Origin: a bacterium
GTDB taxonomy: Bacteria > Thermosulfidibacterota > Thermosulfidibacteria > Thermosulfidibacterales > Thermosulfidibacteraceae
Assembly: GCA_027037155.1 (NCBI GenBank)
Contig: JALWBK010000056.1
Span: forward strand, 2,391 to 12,565
DNA: 10,175 nt
Reading direction: 5' to 3'
A model generated the notes under the pieces. The model was not told the DNA's origin and searched no databases. It saw only the letters and a list, made by a program, of their open reading frames with translations. Below are positions 6,527-10,175 of the stretch, in pieces. Both the position numbers and the translations under genes were made by a program. How positions within the stretch are numbered: the stretch's first letter is position 1; each line of letters opens with the position of its first letter.

Positions 6527-9070
6527 AGCGCTCTTTATACGCCTGACGATCTCGGGAAACTCATATTCTCTGATCTTCTGCCCATTTTTGGTAACGTAAA
6601 AAGTGTCCACTGCCCGATTCCCTTCGGTGCTCACCTTTGCCATGTGCACTTCAAGCCCCAAGGACAGAAACTCCCTCATCAGTATGTACAGAAGTCCCAT
6701 CCTGTCCTGAGTCTTCACCTCAACCACAGAGAAGTTAGGAAGAAGATTGTTGTTGAGCCTCACCTTGGTCTCCATCTTGAAGACCTTCTCTTTCTTGGAA
6801 AGCCTCACGTGCCTCTTCCTTATCTCCTCTTCAACATCCACCCTTCCCCAAATGGCATTCTCCACCGCTTTAGCCACATCATCCATCAAAGATTTGCTCT
6901 TAACTGGAGAAAAGTCTAACGATGTGACCTCAAACACATAAACCCGTATCCCATTGGAACAGGTTATAAGGTAAGCAGACTGTATATTTAGCCTTCTGGA
7001 AGAGATTATACCCACAACCTTGCTCACATCCCCTTGAGAACTACCATCCACCACCACAAGGCGGCTGATACCCTCCACCTCCTCAAAACACCAGGACACA
7101 GAAACTCCTTTAGAAAGGGCTTCTTTCATGCCTCTAACCACCACTGCAAGCACATCAAGAGACAGAGAAACCAGGTTCTCTTTAGGAATCACCCTGACGA
7201 ACTGCTCTATCTCCTCTAAATTCATACCACCGCCCAACCTGCGGTAGAGCTCTCCCACCAGTATGCGGTAGTTGATGGGCGCCTCTTCCCTTTTAGCAGC
7301 ATCCGAAAGTAGCATCTCTTTTGTTCTGAGATAAAGAGAATGCAGCAAGGCAGCCTTCCAGTCGTTCCACAAGTCCGGCGCTATGGCAGAGACATCACCG
7401 TAAGTCAGAACATATAAAAAATCCAGTCTCTCGAGATTCTCCACTATAGAGGCAAAGGCAGCCACCGTTCTGATGTCTGAGACATCCCTCCTAAAGGCAA
7501 ACTCAGACATAACCGTGTGGTTTCTCACAAGAAAGGTGACAAGCTCTATCTCCTCTTCAGAAAAGCCCATAGACTGCAAAACATCCGAAGCGATCCTTGC
7601 TCCCCGGGCCGAATGTCCCCCACCTTTCCCCTTGCCGATATCGTGTAGGAGAAGCGAAATGATGAGGATGTACTTCCTACGGGCATCAAGAAGAGCCTCG
7701 TATATCCTCTTTAAATCCGCATACATAGGCTCCTCTCTCTTAGGAAGGCTCTCCACGTTCTTTATGCTCAACAGTGTATGCTCATCCACGGTAAATTTGT
7801 GGTAAAGGTCAAACTGCATAAGACCCGTTATCTTTCCAAACTCTGGAATCAGCCTTTCAAGAAAGCCTATCTCGTGCAGAAAGCTCAACGCCTCATAACT
7901 GCGGGGATGATTCAAAAGGGCAACAAACGCCTCTCTGGTCTCATCTGAATACATGGTAGCCTCTCTCCAGTGAAGAGGAGGAACCCAGAACCCCCTGTAA
8001 AACTCCTCAAAGTCCACCCCCTCATCCAAAAGACGCACCACCTCTTTTATAAACTGAGCCGGTGTCTCAAAACGCTCTTCCAAAAGGCATCTCACAGGAT
8101 GCAAAGAGACAGAAACCTCCGGGAAAAAGTCCTCTTTAGTTCTTAACAGAAAGGCCTTAGTAACCCTCTTCACATTCCTCACGTGGTTGTAAAAGTCCCT
8201 CATAAAGTACTCAACACCCAAAAGCCCTCTGGTATCACGATAACCAAGCTGATAGGCAATCTCCGGCTGCATATCTATGGTCAAGATATCGCTCTTTCTT
8301 CCCCTTTTCTCGTGCACGGCGTTTCTCACACGCCATATAAAATCCCTGGCGTCCTCAAGGGTTTGGTACTCAAGCGGCGTCAACAAACCCTTCTTCTTCA
8401 AATCCGCAAAGTCAAAGACACCGTAAAGCTCTTTGCCCAACCAATAGCAGGTGTGAAGGTCCCTTAAACACCCAGGGCTCTCCTTCACGTTGGGCTCCAA
8501 AAGGTACATGGACGAACCGTAGCGATGATGCCTCTCCTCAAGCCAGCTATCCATGATCCTGTAAAAGGAGGAAGGATCCTGCCCGAGCAGCTCCCTTTTA
8601 AGCCTTCCCATAAACACATAGTAGGTGGTAAAGCTTCCACCTAAGAGCCTGGCATCAAGATACGAGCACTTTGTAGCATCGTCCTCCTTTGCCAAAGCCA
8701 AGGCTTCGTCCACACTCCTGTAAGAATGGCCCACATCTAAGCCAAGATCCCATAACACTTGAACTATCAAGTTAATGGACTCCTCCTCCGCTTCCGAAAG
8801 GGGAGTGCGCCACAAAAACATTATGTCAAGATCGGAACAGAGGTTGAGCTCTCTCCTTCCATACCCTCCCAAAGCCACAACGGCGTAAGAAGGAGAAACC
8901 TTGAGAAAAGCCTCCTTCAAAACCTCCCTGATTATCGCGTCTATCTCCTGGGTGTACAATGTTACCTGAAACCAGCCCCTAACACCGCTCTTGTTCCACT
9001 CAACGATCCTTTTCTTTGCCCTTTTTATAGCCTCTCTGTAGCCTTTAACCTTCTCCTCTATTGAGCGCAT
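6518..9070 (-). CDS. glnD: [Protein-PII] uridylyltransferase / uridylyl-removing enzyme GlnD
   Basis: About 850 residues, full length for GlnD. It uridylylates PII proteins when glutamine is low and removes UMP when it is high, and so sets glutamine synthetase activity and nitrogen control. Numbering from TTG 9076, domains in order are: nucleotidyltransferase with GGYGRREL (70-77) and SDLDIMFL (81-88); a GlnD helical linker; an HD hydrolase with H427, H433, HD (478-479) and NH (519-520); and two ACT glutamine-sensing domains at about 670-745 and 783-850. All catalytic motifs look intact, so both activities are expected. Start: ATG 9070 (AAGGGG 9 bases upstream) is preferred; an in-frame TTG at 9076 is possible. 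It overlaps the end of ppx by 26 bases, giving a ppx-glnD operon. Its stop overlaps the argD end tail-to-tail by 9 bases. No glnB or glnA is visible. Confidence 0.95.
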   Translation of the reverse strand: MRSIEEKVKGYREAIKRAKKRIVEWNKSGVRGWFQVTLYTQEIDAIIREVLKEAFLKVSPSYAVVALGGYGRRELNLCSDLDIMFLWRTPLSEAEEESINLIVQVLWDLGLDVGHSYRSVDEALALAKEDDATKCSYLDARLLGGSFTTYYVFMGRLKRELLGQDPSSFYRIMDSWLEERHHRYGSSMYLLEPNVKESPGCLRDLHTCYWLGKELYGVFDFADLKKKGLLTPLEYQTLEDARDFIWRVRNAVHEKRGRKSDILTIDMQPEIAYQLGYRDTRGLLGVEYFMRDFYNHVRNVKRVTKAFLLRTKEDFFPEVSVSLHPVRCLLEERFETPAQFIKEVVRLLDEGVDFEEFYRGFWVPPLHWREATMYSDETREAFVALLNHPRSYEALSFLHEIGFLERLIPEFGKITGLMQFDLYHKFTVDEHTLLSIKNVESLPKREEPMYADLKRIYEALLDARRKYILIISLLLHDIGKGKGGGHSARGARIASDVLQSMGFSEEEIELVTFLVRNHTVMSEFAFRRDVSDIRTVAAFASIVENLERLDFLYVLTYGDVSAIAPDLWNDWKAALLHSLYLRTKEMLLSDAAKREEAPINYRILVGELYRRLGGGMNLEEIEQFVRVIPKENLVSLSLDVLAVVVRGMKEALSKGVSVSWCFEEVEGISRLVVVDGSSQGDVSKVVGIISSRRLNIQSAYLITCSNGIRVYVFEVTSLDFSPVKSKSLMDDVAKAVENAIWGRVDVEEEIRKRHVRLSKKEKVFKMETKVRLNNNLLPNFSVVEVKTQDRMGLLYILMREFLSLGLEVHMAKVSTEGNRAVDTFYVTKNGQKIREYEFPEIVRRIKSALS

Positions 9071-9956
9071 CCACAATCACCCCTTCCCTAATACCCCATT
9101 CACTAACCACCATCTCATCGGCATTGAAAAATTTCAAGGTCTCCACCACCATTATAACGCCCACCACTATCAAATCTTCTCTACCCTTTTCCATACCTGG
9201 AATATTCAAGCGCTCGGCAGAAGTCATGGAAAGAAGCCACTTCTTCATCTCTTCAAGCCTGGACAAAGATAACCTGTACCCATGCACCCTTTCAGGATCG
9301 TATTTTACCATCTTCATATCTATAGCTGCCAGGGTGGTGGGCGTGCCTGCCGTTCCCACAACCACTTTCCCCTCACATTCCTTCATATCAAGCGTGTTTA
9401 GAAGCTCCCTCACCCGATCTTCCACAGCTTTCACCTCTTCAGGTAACGGTGGATCGCTGTGAACAAACTCCTCTGTCAGCTTAACCACTCCCATGCCAAG
9501 GCTTTTGGCTTTCAAGCCATTGCAGGCACAGATATACTCCGTGCTACCTCCTCCTATATCAAAAACCACGAATCCATCCTCCAAACTCAAACCGGTTTTA
9601 ACCCCAAGATAGGTTAGGTAGGCTTCCTCCTCTCCAGTTATGACCCTCACCCTCCAACCAACCTCCTCTTCCACCATCTTCACAAATACACCCCCATTTG
9701 CAGCCTCTCTCACCGCAGCAGTGGCAACAGCAAAGACCCTTTCCACCTTCAGCTCCTCACACCTTCTTTGAAACCTCTTAAGAACATCAAGAGTCCTTCT
9801 CATAGCCCCTTCTTTCAACCTTCCAGTCTTTGAAAGCCCCTCACCCAAACGTACAACAGCTCTGTCTGTAGCGAGCCACTCAAAAGAATCTTCCCTTGCC
9901 TCCACCACCAGTAAGCGAACAGTGTTCGTCCCGATGTCAACACTGGCCAACCGCAT
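9045..9956 (-). CDS. ppx: Exopolyphosphatase / pppGpp phosphohydrolase family protein (Ppx/GppA)
   Basis: 303 residues, the short Ppx/GppA form with only the two actin-like (ASKHA) subdomains and no C-terminal HD region. Seen: [12 protein letters not shown] (6-17, phosphate-1 motif), [12 protein letters not shown] (77-88), [13 protein letters not shown] (106-118) holding the catalytic glutamate region, [10 protein letters not shown] (131-140, phosphate-2), [11 protein letters not shown] (201-211) and [10 protein letters not shown] (285-294). Members cut terminal phosphate from polyphosphate and/or turn pppGpp into ppGpp; the sequence does not decide between them. ATG 9956 has a perfect AGGAGG 6 bases upstream (9968-9963). 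It is the first gene of the operon and overlaps glnD by 26 bases, so both are likely made together. A promoter with an extended -10 lies about 50 bases upstream. Confidence 0.93.
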   Translation of the reverse strand: MRLASVDIGTNTVRLLVVEAREDSFEWLATDRAVVRLGEGLSKTGRLKEGAMRRTLDVLKRFQRRCEELKVERVFAVATAAVREAANGGVFVKMVEEEVGWRVRVITGEEEAYLTYLGVKTGLSLEDGFVVFDIGGGSTEYICACNGLKAKSLGMGVVKLTEEFVHSDPPLPEEVKAVEDRVRELLNTLDMKECEGKVVVGTAGTPTTLAAIDMKMVKYDPERVHGYRLSLSRLEEMKKWLLSMTSAERLNIPGMEKGREDLIVVGVIMVVETLKFFNADEMVVSEWGIREGVIVDALNRGEG

Positions 9957-9981
9957 AGTGCACCTCCTGAAAAGAAAAGCG

Positions 9982-10011
9982 TTGACAAGACTTTTGATTG
10001 GTGGCTATTTT
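9982..10011 (+). promoter_or_regulatory. Promoter of the enoyl-CoA hydratase-family gene
   Basis: TTGACA (9982-9987) and TATTTT (10006-10011) are 18 bases apart. RNA would start near 10018, giving a leader of about 27 bases with AAAGGAGGA (10032-10040) before the ATG at 10045. The -10 box lies inside the left arm of a palindrome. Confidence 0.55.
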
Positions 10012-10021
10012 ATCAAAATAG
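10005..10021. repeat. Palindrome covering two divergent -10 boxes
   Basis: Seven-base arms CTATTTT (10005-10011) and AAAATAG (10015-10021) flank ATC. The site covers the -10 elements of both ppx-glnD and the enoyl-CoA hydratase-family gene. It could be an operator, or the symmetry may simply arise from two AT-rich -10 boxes facing away from each other. Confidence 0.4.
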
Positions 10022-10034
10022 AAAATTTTTGAAA
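10007..10034 (-). promoter_or_regulatory. Promoter of ppx-glnD (extended -10 type)
   Basis: On the minus strand, TGATAAAAT (10015-10007) is an extended -10 with five of six consensus bases. A weak TTTCAA -35 (10034-10029) is 16 bases upstream. RNA would start near 10000 and carry a leader of about 44 bases. The -10 sits on the same bases as the -10 of the opposing promoter. Confidence 0.4.
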
Positions 10035-10044
10035 GGAGGAAAAT

Positions 10045-10175
10045 ATGGGCAACTTGATACTTTACGAGGAGAGGGAACAGGTAGGCATCATAACCTTTAA
10101 TAACCCTGACAAGAGGAATGCCCTCACCAAAGAGATGATAATTGAGACCAGAAAGCTTTTAGAGAAGATAGGTGA
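10045..10175 (+). CDS. Enoyl-CoA hydratase/isomerase (crotonase) family protein, N-terminal fragment
   Basis: Only the first 43 codons are visible before the window ends. The N-terminus MGNLILYEE, then VGIITFNNPDKRNAL (residues 13-27) and TKEM, is the classic crotonase opening: a beta strand followed by the NP..RNAL turn. Family members hydrate, isomerise or cleave acyl-CoA thioesters; the substrate cannot be told because the oxyanion-hole and catalytic residues lie beyond the edge. AAAGGAGGA, 4 bases before the ATG, is a strong ribosome site. It is transcribed divergently from ppx-glnD from its own promoter. Confidence 0.88.
   Translation, partial: MGNLILYEEREQVGIITFNNPDKRNALTKEMIIETRKLLEKIG

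Noticed and set aside
7473..7805. 110-codon plus-strand frame inside glnD
   Set aside because: It lies opposite the HD-domain coding region, is serine- and arginine-rich, and has no domain resemblance.
9061..9462. 133-codon plus-strand frame inside ppx
   Set aside because: Its serine- and threonine-rich composition is the expected complement of the ppx coding strand; no ribosome site or homology is seen.

Overview
The window reads as chromosomal DNA from a thermophilic, probably anaerobic, deep-branching bacterium. The proteins are rich in Lys, Glu, Arg and Val, genes overlap tightly, and AGA/AGG arginine codons and strong AGGAGG ribosome sites are frequent. A System II cytochrome c assembly pair sits near iron-sulfur MinD-type ATPases of the kind common in sulfate reducers and other anaerobes. 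A Thermosulfidibacter- or Desulfobacterota-like host is a guess only. No rRNA, tRNA, CRISPR array or mobile element was seen, and no stretch over 300 bases lacks a gene.

Positions 1-2699 (minus strand) hold a compact, overlapping operon. Read 5' to 3', it encodes: (a) a regulator joining an HspR-like MerR DNA-binding domain to a dinitrogenase-cofactor (NifX/NifB/MTH1175) domain; (b) a stand-alone cofactor-domain protein with a coiled-coil tail; and (c, d) two paralogous MinD-type ATPases, each with an inserted 2x[4Fe-4S] ferredoxin module, the second cut by the window edge. Two such ATPases beside an MTH1175-like protein recall the orange protein (ORP) gene neighbourhood of Desulfovibrio. The MerR-cofactor-domain fusion, its Cys-Trp linker, its probable internal start and its leaderless, palindrome-bearing promoter are the most unusual parts of the window.

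Positions 2700-2789 are a divergent promoter region with a 17-bp palindrome. To its right lies a small gene of unknown function (2790-3053).

Positions 3148-6526 (plus strand) form a second transcription unit: resB and ccsA, the two membrane subunits of System II cytochrome c synthase, followed by an argD-type aminotransferase whose start overlaps the end of ccsA. The argD end overlaps tail-to-tail with glnD.

Positions 6518-9956 (minus strand) hold ppx then glnD, overlapping. They encode an exopolyphosphatase/pppGpp phosphatase-family protein and the full-length PII uridylyltransferase/uridylyl-removing enzyme, which pairs phosphate or stringent-response metabolism with nitrogen sensing.

Positions 9957-10044 carry two divergent promoters whose -10 boxes overlap inside one palindrome. 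They serve ppx on the left and an enoyl-CoA hydratase/isomerase-family gene on the right, of which only the first 43 codons are visible.
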